From the NCBI RefSeq assembly GCF_943908415.1, contig NZ_CALTSY010000004.1, positions 41,693 through 105,692 of the forward strand: a stretch of DNA of 64,000 bases. Direction: 5' to 3'. The stretch comes from an uncultured Anaerococcus sp. GTDB lineage: Bacteria; Bacillota; Clostridia; Tissierellales; Peptoniphilaceae. The notes beneath the pieces are model-generated. The model worked only from the letters and a program-made list of their open reading frames with translations. It had not been told where the DNA came from and did no database searches. The position numbers and the translations under genes were made by a program. Below, in pieces: positions 53,475 to 62,467 of this stretch. Each line of letters begins with the position of its first letter. Within the stretch, counting starts at the first letter, position 1.

Positions 53475-54535
53475 ACTACTCCTCCATTTATAGATAAATC
53501 TATAGGATCACTAGCTTCTTCCATAACGTGAATAGCATCAGGGTCTATTGCTACACATACATCTGTTCCTATAGCAACATTCTCCGGATTATGAACATTT
53601 ATAGAAAAATCTTTGCCAGTAACCCTTAAGTTATAATATGTTCCTTTAAACATAGAATTTTCTACTTTCCCAGAAAGATTTGCATAATCACTTAGATATA
53701 GATACTCAGGTCTAAGCATAACACTCACATTTTTACCAGGTTTTACCTTATCTACACAAGGATAATCATGGCCTAGGAAATTTACCTTTGACCTATCTAC
53801 CATCTTGCCTTTAAATATATTGGAGTCTCCTAAAAAGTTTGCTACAAAGGCATTTACAGGTTCTTCGTATATATATTGTGGGCTACCGTATTGCTCTATG
53901 ACTCCCTTATTCATGACAGCTATCTTATCAGACATGGATAAGGCTTCTTCTTGATCATGAGTTACATAAATAAAGGTAATTCCTACTTCCTTTTGAATAT
54001 TTTTAAGTTCAACTTGCATTCTTTTTCTTAGCTTTAAGTCCAAGGCTCCTAGTGGCTCGTCAAAAAGTATAATTTCCGGCTCATTTACAAGTGCCCTAGC
54101 TATAGCTACCCTTTGCTTTTGTCCTCCAGATAATCTTGATATATCACGATTACCATAATTAACTAAGTCTACTAAGTCTAAAGACTTTTGAACCTTTTGC
54201 TTAACTTCACTTTCAGGTCTCTTTTTTATCCTTAATCCAAAGGCTACATTATCAAAGACATTCAGATGAGGAAAAAGAGCATAGTTTTGGAAAACTGTAT
54301 TTATATTTCTCTTATTTGGTGGAAGTTTTGATATATCTTTACCTTCAAAAATAACTCTTCCACTATCTGCTTGTTCAAATCCGCCTATTATCCTAAGAGT
54401 TGTAGTCTTACCACAACCTGAGGGTCCTATAAGAGTTAGGAATTCTCCTCTTTCTACTGATAAGCTGATATTATCTATAATTTTTTTATCATCATAACAC
54501 TTATTAATTTCTTCTAGCTGTAAAACTCGACTCAT
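53471..54535 (-). CDS. potA: Spermidine/putrescine import ATP-binding protein PotA
   Basis: A 354-residue ABC ATPase: Walker A GPSGCGKTT, Q-loop FQNYALFPHLNVFDNVAFGL, signature LSGGQKQR, Walker B ILFDEPLGALDLKLR, H-loop VTHDQEEA, then a C-terminal TOBE regulatory domain (about 270-345) with SVMLRPEYL. It powers polyamine uptake with PotBC. 10 bp separate it from potD. Confidence 0.94.
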   Translation of the reverse strand: MSRVLQLEEINKCYDDKKIIDNISLSVERGEFLTLIGPSGCGKTTTLRIIGGFEQADSGRVIFEGKDISKLPPNKRNINTVFQNYALFPHLNVFDNVAFGLRIKKRPESEVKQKVQKSLDLVDLVNYGNRDISRLSGGQKQRVAIARALVNEPEIILFDEPLGALDLKLRKRMQVELKNIQKEVGITFIYVTHDQEEALSMSDKIAVMNKGVIEQYGSPQYIYEEPVNAFVANFLGDSNIFKGKMVDRSKVNFLGHDYPCVDKVKPGKNVSVMLRPEYLYLSDYANLSGKVENSMFKGTYYNLRVTGKDFSINVHNPENVAIGTDVCVAIDPDAIHVMEEASDPIDLSINGGVV

Positions 54536-54545
54536 TTATCTCTCC

Positions 54546-55580
54546 TTAATAGGCAGCTAAGACCTCTACCCATGCATCATTATAAACTTGCATATATTCT
54601 TCCAAATCTTTAAACATCTCAACTTCTGGCAATTTATCAAAATCAGGATAGGCTATATCAGATTTTGCTATGTAAGATGATATATTCTCTCTAACCCCCT
54701 TTATAACAGGAGTAAATCCTTCCATCCATTCGGCATTTTTAGCAGCTACTTCTGGATTGGTAAAATAGTTAATAAATATTTCTGCATTTTCCTTATTGCT
54801 AGCTCCCTTTGGTATGGCCATAGAGTCCACTTGTAAATTCATTCCTTCTTCTGGTATTACATATTTAAGATGAGGATTTTGTCTTTGCATCATAAGAGCA
54901 TCTCCAGAATACATAACAGTTATAGATGCATCTCCTTGGACTACTAAATCACGAGCTTCATCTGTAAGATAGGCATATACAAGGGGTTTTTGCCTTATAA
55001 GTTCCTCTTTTGCTTGATTAATCTCATCCATATTTCTTGTATTTATAGAATAACCTAGCTTTTGTAGAGCAACAGATAGGCTCAGTCTTGGCAAATCATA
55101 CATTATGATTTCTCCTTTGTACTTAGGATTCCAAAGATCTGCCCACTTAGTAATAGGCTCTTTTATGACATCCTCGTTATAAACTATGCCAAAATGAGTT
55201 GCAAAATATGGAACTGTGTATTCGTTTTTAGAATCAAAGGCTAGTCCCTTGTAGTCTTTTTCTACATATTTAAAGTTTGGGATATTTGAAAAATCAATTT
55301 TTTCTAGCATGTCATTTTTTCTAAGTCTCTCCACCATATAATCTGATGGAAAAATCACATCATAGTTATTGGAGGACTGGGATAATTTTATAAACATCTC
55401 CTCATCTGAGGTAAAAGTTTCGTAAATAACTTCAATGCCAGTTTCCTTTTCAAAATCTTCTATAAGATCTAAGTCTAAATATTCACCAGCGTTAAATACT
55501 ACTACTTGATTCTTATTATTTGACCTACATGAAGTCAGTAAAAATAAAATCATAACTAGTAAAAAACTTTTCTTTTTCAT
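54546..55580 (-). CDS. potD: Spermidine/putrescine-binding lipoprotein PotD
   Basis: A 344-residue extracellular solute-binding lipoprotein with lipobox LLTSC (Cys18) and the PotD fold: VVVFNAGEYLDLDLI, FPSDYMVERL, GDASITVMYSGDALM and a C-terminal WVEVLAAY. Acidic and aromatic residues in these segments fit polyamine binding. It is first in potDABC, behind a promoter, a 230 nt structured leader and an intrinsic terminator, so expression is probably controlled by attenuation. Confidence 0.92.
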   Translation of the reverse strand: MKKKSFLLVMILFLLTSCRSNNKNQVVVFNAGEYLDLDLIEDFEKETGIEVIYETFTSDEEMFIKLSQSSNNYDVIFPSDYMVERLRKNDMLEKIDFSNIPNFKYVEKDYKGLAFDSKNEYTVPYFATHFGIVYNEDVIKEPITKWADLWNPKYKGEIIMYDLPRLSLSVALQKLGYSINTRNMDEINQAKEELIRQKPLVYAYLTDEARDLVVQGDASITVMYSGDALMMQRQNPHLKYVIPEEGMNLQVDSMAIPKGASNKENAEIFINYFTNPEVAAKNAEWMEGFTPVIKGVRENISSYIAKSDIAYPDFDKLPEVEMFKDLEEYMQVYNDAWVEVLAAY

Positions 55581-55640
55581 ATATCCCCCTCATATTAAAA
55601 TATCTATCAAAATTTCATTCTATTATTGTTAATTTTAGAC

Positions 55641-55676
55641 AAAAAAAGTCCTTGCACATTATATTGAACAAGGATT
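55641..55676 (-). terminator. Intrinsic terminator in the potD leader
   Basis: Stem TCCTTG / CAAGGA with a 14 nt loop and seven T on the minus strand, 60 bp before the potD start and after its promoter. It is therefore a candidate attenuator rather than an operon end. Confidence 0.75.
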
Positions 55677-55873
55677 TTATTATCACACCTACTACTCATT
55701 ATTTAAACCCTATAGGTATGAAGTTTATTATCAGGATTTGGCGAATTGCCCCCTATGGTTGTGAGTTTTAGCCATATAAATGAGTTCAAACTATAGCTAA
55801 ATGTGAGCTTTGCCACCAATTCTTACCCCACAGGTGTTCTTAATGTTTTTTTATTTTTATTATATTGTAACTT
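55677..55873 (-). promoter_or_regulatory. Structured riboswitch-like leader upstream of potDABC, class unrecognised
   Basis: Between a consensus promoter and an attenuator lies a leader with: a closing helix ACACCT/AGGTGT (55837-55832 with 55690-55685); a 9 bp hairpin TTAGCTATA/TATGGCTAA (55800-55792 with 55776-55768); and a 7 nt complement between that hairpin's loop (ACTCATT, 55785-55779) and AATGAGT (55700-55694) next to the closing helix, a possible pseudoknot. Conserved-looking G-rich single strands (GGGGTAAG, GGTGGCAAAGC, AGGGGGCAATTCGCC) sit between. I compared it by eye with TPP, SAM, lysine, purine, glycine, cobalamin, c-di-GMP, ydaO, ykkC, THF and preQ1 motifs and none fits. Confidence 0.55.
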
Positions 55874-55879
55874 ATGCTA

Positions 55880-55908
55880 ATTATAAGATTAATTATTTTA
55901 TATGTCAA
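55880..55908 (-). promoter_or_regulatory. Consensus promoter of the potD leader
   Basis: On the minus strand, TTGACA (55908-55903), 17 bp spacer, TATAAT (55885-55880): a perfect SigA-type match, touching the cytX stop at 55910. Confidence 0.85.
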
Positions 55909-55909
55909 T

Positions 55910-57073
55910 CTATTTTTTCCTAAAGGCCTTATTTAGAATAATGGTAATAAGCATTGTAATTATAATAACTACTAGGGTTGGTCCTAAGACAAACTCCCTA
56001 TTTAAGATTATCCTATAGATTATAAAGCCCAGCAGCCAGCTTGTCGTATTTACTATATTGTAGTCTGCCTTATTAGCTTCATTTTTTATAATAAAATAAT
56101 CCACAATTTGGACTCCTATCATAGGTGCAAATACTGAACCTATAAAATACAAGAAGTCTGTAATATCATCCATAGGAAATATTATTGCTCCTATAATAGC
56201 TATAAGTGTAACAATAATACCAACTTTCTTTTCATCAGAATCTGCCTTTAGAGACTTAAAAGTAATCCCAGCTGAGTAAGCATCCATAAAGGTTGTAGTA
56301 ACAGTTGATAATATAATTATTAAAACAGCGAAGGCACCAAGCCTAGTAATCTTAAATATGGCTGCTAGTGATGATTGTCCTGTCACTAGAGCTCCACCCA
56401 TTCCAATTACATACATCCAAATAGATATCAAACTGTAAATAAGGGCAGATACAAGAGTAGACTTTTTACCCTCGGCTGCATTTGAGGTGTAATCACTGAT
56501 CAATGGTAGCCAAGAAAGTGGCATAGCAACAGCTAGCTCTACTGCTGCACCAAAGCTCATTGCTTGGCTAGTTGGAGCAAAAGATCCTAAATCTTGTGTA
56601 AAAATATATCTTGATAATATAAGGGTCAGTATGAATAAAAGTCCCATAGATACAGTGTTTACCTTGCCAAGGTCGCTAAGGCCAATCATTAACCAAACTA
56701 TAATGAGAGCTCCTGTTAAAATAGCCCAAAAACTATGGTTTAGGGTAAATATCTCACTTGTAGAGATAGATGCATCATAAATCATGATTGCAGTCCATCC
56801 TACTAATTGCAAGAAATTTATAAGGGCAAAAATCATCCCACCCTTAGACCCAAATGTAAGCTTGGTAGTCTCCATAGCCGTCCTGCCTGACTTTGCACCA
56901 ATAAGCCCTGCAAAATATAGGAGGACAAATCCTATCAAGTGACCTATTAAGATTGCCAAAAGTCCATCTTTAAAGCCCATAGGAGCATAGTAAGTTCCTG
57001 TTAGTATCTCAGCTATGGAGACCCCTGCCCCAAACCAAATCAAAGCATTTTCAAATACACTAGTCTTTTTCAT
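55910..57073 (-). CDS. cytX: Putative hydroxymethylpyrimidine transporter CytX
   Basis: A 387-residue NCS1-type membrane transporter with about 12 helices (WFGAGVSIAEILTGTYYAP; PLSWLPLISDYTSNA). I recognise it as CytX, the predicted importer of the thiamine pyrimidine precursor. It begins 3 bp after thiD and sits under a TPP riboswitch, which supports pyrimidine salvage over cytosine uptake. Transport has not been shown by sequence alone. Confidence 0.87.
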   Translation of the reverse strand: MKKTSVFENALIWFGAGVSIAEILTGTYYAPMGFKDGLLAILIGHLIGFVLLYFAGLIGAKSGRTAMETTKLTFGSKGGMIFALINFLQLVGWTAIMIYDASISTSEIFTLNHSFWAILTGALIIVWLMIGLSDLGKVNTVSMGLLFILTLILSRYIFTQDLGSFAPTSQAMSFGAAVELAVAMPLSWLPLISDYTSNAAEGKKSTLVSALIYSLISIWMYVIGMGGALVTGQSSLAAIFKITRLGAFAVLIIILSTVTTTFMDAYSAGITFKSLKADSDEKKVGIIVTLIAIIGAIIFPMDDITDFLYFIGSVFAPMIGVQIVDYFIIKNEANKADYNIVNTTSWLLGFIIYRIILNREFVLGPTLVVIIITMLITIILNKAFRKK

Positions 57074-57075
57074 AA

Positions 57076-57873
57076 CTAGTCCTTATACTCTATTTTTATA
57101 TCAAAGGCATGATTCATTGGTCCATGTCCCTTTCCTAAATTCAAGCCATCTTTGAGTGCCCCTTCAAGATATTTTTTAGAAAGTCTTACAGCTTCTTCTA
57201 TACTCTTTCCCTTGGCAAGATTTGCTGCTATAGCAGACGATAGAGTACATCCTGTACCATGGGTGTTTTCATTATCTATCCTATCACCTCTTATCCAGAT
57301 TCCCTTTCCATCTAAAAATAGAAAATCATTGGCATCATTTATAGCATGGCCTCCCTTTAATAATACATTTACAGCAAATTTATCAGCAATATCTTTGGCT
57401 ACTTTTTCCATATCCTTATCATCTTTTATTGTTATCCCAGATAAGATCTCTGCTTCAGGGATATTTGGTGTTATAAGATCTGCTAGAGGAATAAGTCTCT
57501 CCTTAAGTGCATCTATAGCATCATCTTTAAGGAGCTTAGACCCACTTGTTGCAACCATCACTGGATCTAGGACAATATTTTTTGCGTCATATTCTATCAA
57601 TTTTCCTGCAATGCTTTCTATCAATTCTTTATCAGATACCATTCCTATCTTTATTGCATCTGGATAGATATCTGTAAATATTGCATCCATTTGAGAATTT
57701 AAAAATTCAGGATTTACATCCATAATATCTGTAACTCCTGTCGTATTTTGTGCAGTAAGTGCTGTGATTGCTGACATAGCAAAAACTCCATTAAGGGTCA
57801 TAGCCTTAAGGTCAGCTTGTATACCTGCTCCACCCGAACTATCAGAACCTGCTATTGTAAGTGCCGTTTTCAT
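57076..57873 (-). CDS. thiD: Hydroxymethylpyrimidine/phosphomethylpyrimidine kinase
   Basis: A 265-residue ribokinase-fold enzyme that phosphorylates HMP to HMP-PP for thiamine synthesis. Marks: [44 protein letters not shown] and the catalytic [24 protein letters not shown] precedes the ATG at 57873. No thiE, thiC or thiG is nearby, so the operon handles salvage and activation. Regulated by the TPP riboswitch upstream. Confidence 0.95.
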   Translation of the reverse strand: MKTALTIAGSDSSGGAGIQADLKAMTLNGVFAMSAITALTAQNTTGVTDIMDVNPEFLNSQMDAIFTDIYPDAIKIGMVSDKELIESIAGKLIEYDAKNIVLDPVMVATSGSKLLKDDAIDALKERLIPLADLITPNIPEAEILSGITIKDDKDMEKVAKDIADKFAVNVLLKGGHAINDANDFLFLDGKGIWIRGDRIDNENTHGTGCTLSSAIAANLAKGKSIEEAVRLSKKYLEGALKDGLNLGKGHGPMNHAFDIKIEYKD

Positions 57874-57894
57874 TTTGCCTCCTAATATTTAAAC

Positions 57895-57921
57895 AAAAAA
57901 AGAATACCCCAAGGGTATTCT
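57895..57921 (-). terminator. Terminator of the TPP riboswitch
   Basis: 9 bp stem AGAATACCC / GGGTATTCT with a 3-nt TTG loop and seven T on the minus strand, between the TPP aptamer and thiD. Confidence 0.9.
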
Positions 57922-57935
57922 ATGTATATGAATTA

Positions 57936-58050
57936 TTAACTTCCCTACGTTGGCATTATCCAAATCAGGTTAGGTCGAGATCTTTAACTAAGTAATAGTT
58001 ACTAGCTATATCTCCTCTCAGTTCAAATTAGAACTCCCTCGTTATATTTT
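57936..58050 (-). ncRNA. TPP riboswitch (THI element)
   Basis: Minus-strand aptamer with all conserved blocks: GAGGGAGTTC, then CTGAGAGGAG (the CUGAGA thi box), CGACCTAACCTGATTTGGAT, AATGCCAACGTAGGGA and GTTAAT closing P1. An intrinsic terminator follows, so thiD-cytX transcription should stop when TPP is bound. Confidence 0.95.
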
Positions 58051-58068
58051 ATTAACTTCTACATTTAT

Positions 58069-58097
58069 ATTGTATGAAAAGTTTATAATAAAGTCAA
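58069..58097 (-). promoter_or_regulatory. Promoter of the TPP riboswitch-thiD-cytX unit
   Basis: On the minus strand, TTGACT (58097-58092), 17 bp spacer, TACAAT (58074-58069). The -35 directly abuts the trkH stop codon. Confidence 0.75.
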
Positions 58098-59558
58098 TTA
58101 TTTATTCTTTAAATGCTTATAAGTTACAGGAGATAGGAGTAATATCATAGGATATATTTCTAATCTTCCAAACAGCATGGCAAATGTTAGAACAAGTTTT
58201 GATAGATAATTCATCCCAGCAAAAGAATCCAGAGGTCCAAATTGGCCTATGTTTGGTCCTATATTATTAAAGGTTGCTGCAACTGCTGTAAATGCAGTCT
58301 CTCTATCATTAGTATCTAGAGAAACTACTATCATAAATAAAATAAATAATAGAGTGTATACAACTAAATACCTATTGGTAGCTAGCTCAACTTCCTCATC
58401 TACTTTTTTACCATCAAGCTTATTTACAGCTACCCTCTTTGGGTTAATAGTTGTCTTAACTTGATTTACTGCTGACCTATAAAGCATGATAATCCTGGAT
58501 ACCTTAATACCACCTGCTGTAGAACCTGCACAGCCACCTACAAACATCAATAGGGTAAGTAAGTGCCTAGAAAACAATGGCCACTGGCCAAAGTCTGCCG
58601 ATACATAACCTGTCGTAGTTATTATAGATGATACTGTAAAAAACGAATTGACACCCGCATAGGATGCATCACTATACATAGGCAGGATATTTATAAATAT
58701 CAAAATAGAAGATGCAGCAATTATAGCAATATATACTTTTAGCTCTTCAGACTTTAAACTATCCCTCACAGATCTAATAATTGCGTAATAATAAAGGTTA
58801 AAGTTTACACCAAATAAAAGCATGGCTACACCTAAAATAATCTCTATGGCCCTAGAATTATAAAATCCTACGGAAAGACCATGGTTAGCAAATCCACCTG
58901 TACCTGCTGCACCCATGGCAAAGATTAAGGAATCAAATAGATCCATCCCAGCAAATAATAAGGCTATAGTTGTAATTGCAGTTAATGATAGGTAAAGAAT
59001 ATACAAAACCCTAGCAGTTTCAGAAAGCTTAGGGGTGATCTTTCCAAAGGTAGGACCAGGGACTTCAGCCTGCATGAGATTGGCTGATTCTTTATTTTGT
59101 TTTGGAAGTATGGCAAGAGTAAATACCAAGATACCCATTCCACCTATAAGATGGGATAAAGAACGCCAAAATATTATTGAATTTGGTAATATATCTATAT
59201 CGGTGGCAACAGAGGCTCCACAAGTAGTAAATCCGCTTGCCATTTCAAAAAAAGCATCCAAAAATGTAGGATAATTACTTGCTGTCATATAAAGAGGAAT
59301 GGCACCTATAAGAGAATACAAAACCCAGCAAAAGGCTGTAGTAAACATAGCTTCTCTAGTATAGATATGACCCTTTTCACTACCAAGTCTAACTAAAAAT
59401 GTTCCTAAAATTGCAGTCCCTACAATAGGTATTATAAAATTTAGCTTATCAGCCATACTTTCATGATAAATAAAAGCTACTATAAGTGGAAAAACCATGA
59501 GAGCAGCTAGAACTTGTAAGAGTCTGCCAATAGCGTTGTTAACAATCTTTAAATTCAT
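58098..59558 (-). CDS. trkH: TrkH-family potassium uptake protein (copy 1)
   Basis: A 486-residue K+ channel-like transporter with four membrane-pore-membrane repeats; pore-loop segments include MASGFTTCGASVATDI, GAAGTGGFANHGLS, SSIITTTGYVSADF and the late FNNIGPNIGQFGP with their filter glycines. The GGCAGSTAGGIKVSR block is typical of TrkH/KtrB. It overlaps the trkA stop by 4 bp and is regulated by that RCK subunit. A second TrkA-TrkH pair lies immediately upstream. Confidence 0.93.
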   Translation of the reverse strand: MNLKIVNNAIGRLLQVLAALMVFPLIVAFIYHESMADKLNFIIPIVGTAILGTFLVRLGSEKGHIYTREAMFTTAFCWVLYSLIGAIPLYMTASNYPTFLDAFFEMASGFTTCGASVATDIDILPNSIIFWRSLSHLIGGMGILVFTLAILPKQNKESANLMQAEVPGPTFGKITPKLSETARVLYILYLSLTAITTIALLFAGMDLFDSLIFAMGAAGTGGFANHGLSVGFYNSRAIEIILGVAMLLFGVNFNLYYYAIIRSVRDSLKSEELKVYIAIIAASSILIFINILPMYSDASYAGVNSFFTVSSIITTTGYVSADFGQWPLFSRHLLTLLMFVGGCAGSTAGGIKVSRIIMLYRSAVNQVKTTINPKRVAVNKLDGKKVDEEVELATNRYLVVYTLLFILFMIVVSLDTNDRETAFTAVAATFNNIGPNIGQFGPLDSFAGMNYLSKLVLTFAMLFGRLEIYPMILLLSPVTYKHLKNK

Positions 59559-60931
59559 CTTTTCTCCAATATATCATCAATTTGAGTTATATTCTTACTC
59601 TTAGTAATAAGTAAGACTCTATCACCCATATCTATTACAGAGTCACCTGTAGCAACCTCAATCTTGCCACCATGCTCACTATGTTCTATGATAGCTACAA
59701 GTGTATCTGCCTTCATATCTAGATCTTTAAGTCTTTTATTAAAGACGCGAGAATTTTCACTTACTTCAAACTCTAGAACCTCTACCTCATCCCTTTCTAA
59801 TTTGTAAAGATTGTTTAAGGTCGATACTCCTCTAGCATCATATTTGGATCTTATGAGTCTATTGATATAATTTGAAGCAGCTGTTTTTGGGGTAAATGTA
59901 GCATCAATATCTAGGATACCAGTTAGCTTTAATAGATTTGTTCTATTAACCTTAGCTATAATCTTATCAATCCCCCATCTCTGAGCAATCAAGGTAATTA
60001 AGATGTTCTCCTCATCTATTCCAGTTAGAGAAATCACAGAATCAAAACTATCGATTCTCGCTTCTTCAAGGATTTCTGGATCCGAACCATCAGCATTTAT
60101 TACTATAGCGTCACCATATTTTTCTTGAAGGGCAATTGCCTTTTCTCTATTAAGCTCTATAACTGTAACGTTAAAATGACGTTCCAGCAATAATCCTGTC
60201 AAATGATGAGTCAGAGCACTTGCTCCTATTATGAGTACATCATTCACCCTTATGCTCTCAGGAATCTCAGCCTTATAGAATTTGTCTACATCTGTTTTTG
60301 TTCCCATAACATAAATCTTTTGCCCAGCCTCTAGTACAAAGTCACCATTAGGTATGGTAATTTTATCATTATAACTTACCATTCCTATCAAGACGTCAAA
60401 TTGGTCTAAATACGAGTCTGCATCTGCTAATCTTTGTCCTGCAAGTTTTGAGTGAGGACCTATGGTAACCTCAAACATCATAGCTCTATCCTCTAGGAAA
60501 GTTTGGACATTTCTAGCATGGGAATATTTTATAGATCTTTGAATCTCCTTAGCTGCTAGATATTCAGGATTTATTATAAGCTTTGATCCAGTTATTTCTT
60601 GTATCTGTTCCATATGATTTAGATATCTAGAATCTCTAAGTCTTACAATTATGTCACTAGCTCCTAGTGATTTTGCAAGAGCAGCTGAGATTAAATTTGT
60701 ATCATCGTTTCGGGTCAGAGCAATAAATAAATCACAAGATCCTACGTTAGCTTCTTCCAATATGCTTAAATCAGTACCATCTCCTACTAGGGCCATGACA
60801 TCATTTTGTTCAAGTAGTCTATTTAAAACATCCTTGTCATGATCTATTACCAGAATATCATGATCTTGTAGGGATAATTCATTTGTTAAATGAGAACCAA
60901 TTTTGCCGGCTCCCAGAATTATAATATTCAT
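59555..60931 (-). CDS. trkA: Trk potassium system regulatory subunit TrkA (copy 1)
   Basis: A 458-residue cytoplasmic protein with two RCK units, each a Rossmann TrkA-N (GAGKIGSHLTNEL at the start; IIGASALTHHLTGLL in the middle) plus a TrkA-C domain. It binds nucleotides and gates TrkH. GDGTD and NADGSD segments close each nucleotide site. AGGAGG precedes the ATG at 60931, and a promoter lies upstream, so this pair is its own operon. Confidence 0.93.
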   Translation of the reverse strand: MNIIILGAGKIGSHLTNELSLQDHDILVIDHDKDVLNRLLEQNDVMALVGDGTDLSILEEANVGSCDLFIALTRNDDTNLISAALAKSLGASDIIVRLRDSRYLNHMEQIQEITGSKLIINPEYLAAKEIQRSIKYSHARNVQTFLEDRAMMFEVTIGPHSKLAGQRLADADSYLDQFDVLIGMVSYNDKITIPNGDFVLEAGQKIYVMGTKTDVDKFYKAEIPESIRVNDVLIIGASALTHHLTGLLLERHFNVTVIELNREKAIALQEKYGDAIVINADGSDPEILEEARIDSFDSVISLTGIDEENILITLIAQRWGIDKIIAKVNRTNLLKLTGILDIDATFTPKTAASNYINRLIRSKYDARGVSTLNNLYKLERDEVEVLEFEVSENSRVFNKRLKDLDMKADTLVAIIEHSEHGGKIEVATGDSVIDMGDRVLLITKSKNITQIDDILEKR

Positions 60932-60952
60932 CTATTCCTCCTAGGCCTAATA

Positions 60953-60980
60953 AGTATAGCATTTCTATTTGCAAATTCAA
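60953..60980 (-). promoter_or_regulatory. Promoter of trkA-trkH copy 1
   Basis: On the minus strand, TTGAAT (60980-60975), 16 bp spacer, TATACT (60958-60953), 22 bp before the trkA start. Confidence 0.6.
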
Positions 60981-61027
60981 GTATAAACTATAAATAATCT
61001 GTTATTTTAGCCTTTTTACTTTATACC

Positions 61028-62467
61028 CTATATTTTCTTATAGGTAGATCGTGTAAATAATAATAGTATAGGATATATCTCAAGTCTTCCCAAAAGCATA
61101 GCTAAAGATAAAACAAGCTTAGATGCTTCCTTTAGTTCATAAAAACTCTGGGCTTCTCCAAACTGTCCCAATCCATTATAAGTAGTGGCCACTGCTATCA
61201 AGGCTTCTATAAAATCATTTATATCTATAGCAACTATGGCTAGTAGGATAAAAAATATAATAATGTGGACTATAAAATAACTCATAACTGATTGTTGTAT
61301 ATCCTCATCTACTATCTTATTTTCAAATTCTACTGCAGTTATACGGTTAGGATTGATTGTACTCCTAAATTGATTTACAGATGACTTAACTAGTAATACC
61401 AACCTAGACATCTTAAGACCACCAGCAGTAGAACCTGCCATGCCACCTATATACATAAGACCTGCAAGTATTATCCTAGAAAATATAGGCCACTTAGAGG
61501 TATCACTTCCTACATAACCTGTCGTAGAAGAAATACTAGTTACAGCAAAAACTACATCTGTTATCTGCCTTCCTAATCTTTCATACATATTAAAGGTATT
61601 AATAAAAATAAGAAACATAGATGCCAGAAGCATTATCACATACCACTTAAACTCTTCTGACTTATAAAATTTTTTTGATCTCTTAAAAAATATCCCATAA
61701 TAAATATTAAAGTTTAAAGAAAACAAAAACATGGCTATAGCTAGGACAATCTCAGTATATATTGAATTATAATAACCAATGGATAGGTCCTTATTAGCAA
61801 ATCCACCTGTTCCTGCTGCTCCCAAACCATATATAACAGAGTCAAATAAATTCAAATCTCCCATAGCCAAAAACATGATGGTAACTAGAGTCATTGATAT
61901 GTATATAGTATATAAAACTTTTGATTGATCAGAAGCCCTAGGTGTTATCTTACCAAAGGTAGGACCTACAGATTCTGCTTTCATTATCATGGTTGATTTT
62001 TTGCTTTGCTTAGGAAGGATGGCTACAGTTAGGGAAATGATACCCAAGCCTCCTATAAATTGTCCAAAAGATCTCCAAAATATTATAGAATTAGGCAAAC
62101 TCTCCACATCCCTTGCTATAGTAGCCCCTGTTGTAGAAAATCCAGCAACTGATTCAAAAAAAGCATCAAAAAATGTATTAAAATCTCCAGGATAAAGATA
62201 TAAGGGGATGGCCCCAAAAAGAGAGTACATAATCCAGCATATAGCAACAAGAGTTAAGGCATCTCTGGTATTAAATGTCTTTGTAAATTCAACCTTCTTA
62301 TGTAATATAAGTCCAATTAAAAATATTATAATAGCTGGTATAAGAAAATCCAGGCAATTTCTTAAGGGTTCCTTATAGATTAAAGCTACAAAAAATGGTA
62401 AGACCATCATACCAGCAAATAGGATATTTAGCCTTGCTAGAGAGCTTAGGATAAAGTTTCTTTTCAT
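61028..62467 (-). CDS. trkH: TrkH-family potassium uptake protein (copy 2)
   Basis: A 479-residue K+ transporter, parallel to copy 1 over its whole length: SVAGFSTTGATIARDV, GAAGTGGFANKDLS, SSISSTTGYVGSD, GGMAGSTAGGLKMSR and YNGLGQFGEA as pore and structural segments. It overlaps trkA copy 2 by 4 bp. It differs clearly from copy 1 in loops, so the duplication is not recent. Confidence 0.93.
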   Translation of the reverse strand: MKRNFILSSLARLNILFAGMMVLPFFVALIYKEPLRNCLDFLIPAIIIFLIGLILHKKVEFTKTFNTRDALTLVAICWIMYSLFGAIPLYLYPGDFNTFFDAFFESVAGFSTTGATIARDVESLPNSIIFWRSFGQFIGGLGIISLTVAILPKQSKKSTMIMKAESVGPTFGKITPRASDQSKVLYTIYISMTLVTIMFLAMGDLNLFDSVIYGLGAAGTGGFANKDLSIGYYNSIYTEIVLAIAMFLFSLNFNIYYGIFFKRSKKFYKSEEFKWYVIMLLASMFLIFINTFNMYERLGRQITDVVFAVTSISSTTGYVGSDTSKWPIFSRIILAGLMYIGGMAGSTAGGLKMSRLVLLVKSSVNQFRSTINPNRITAVEFENKIVDEDIQQSVMSYFIVHIIIFFILLAIVAIDINDFIEALIAVATTYNGLGQFGEAQSFYELKEASKLVLSLAMLLGRLEIYPILLLFTRSTYKKI

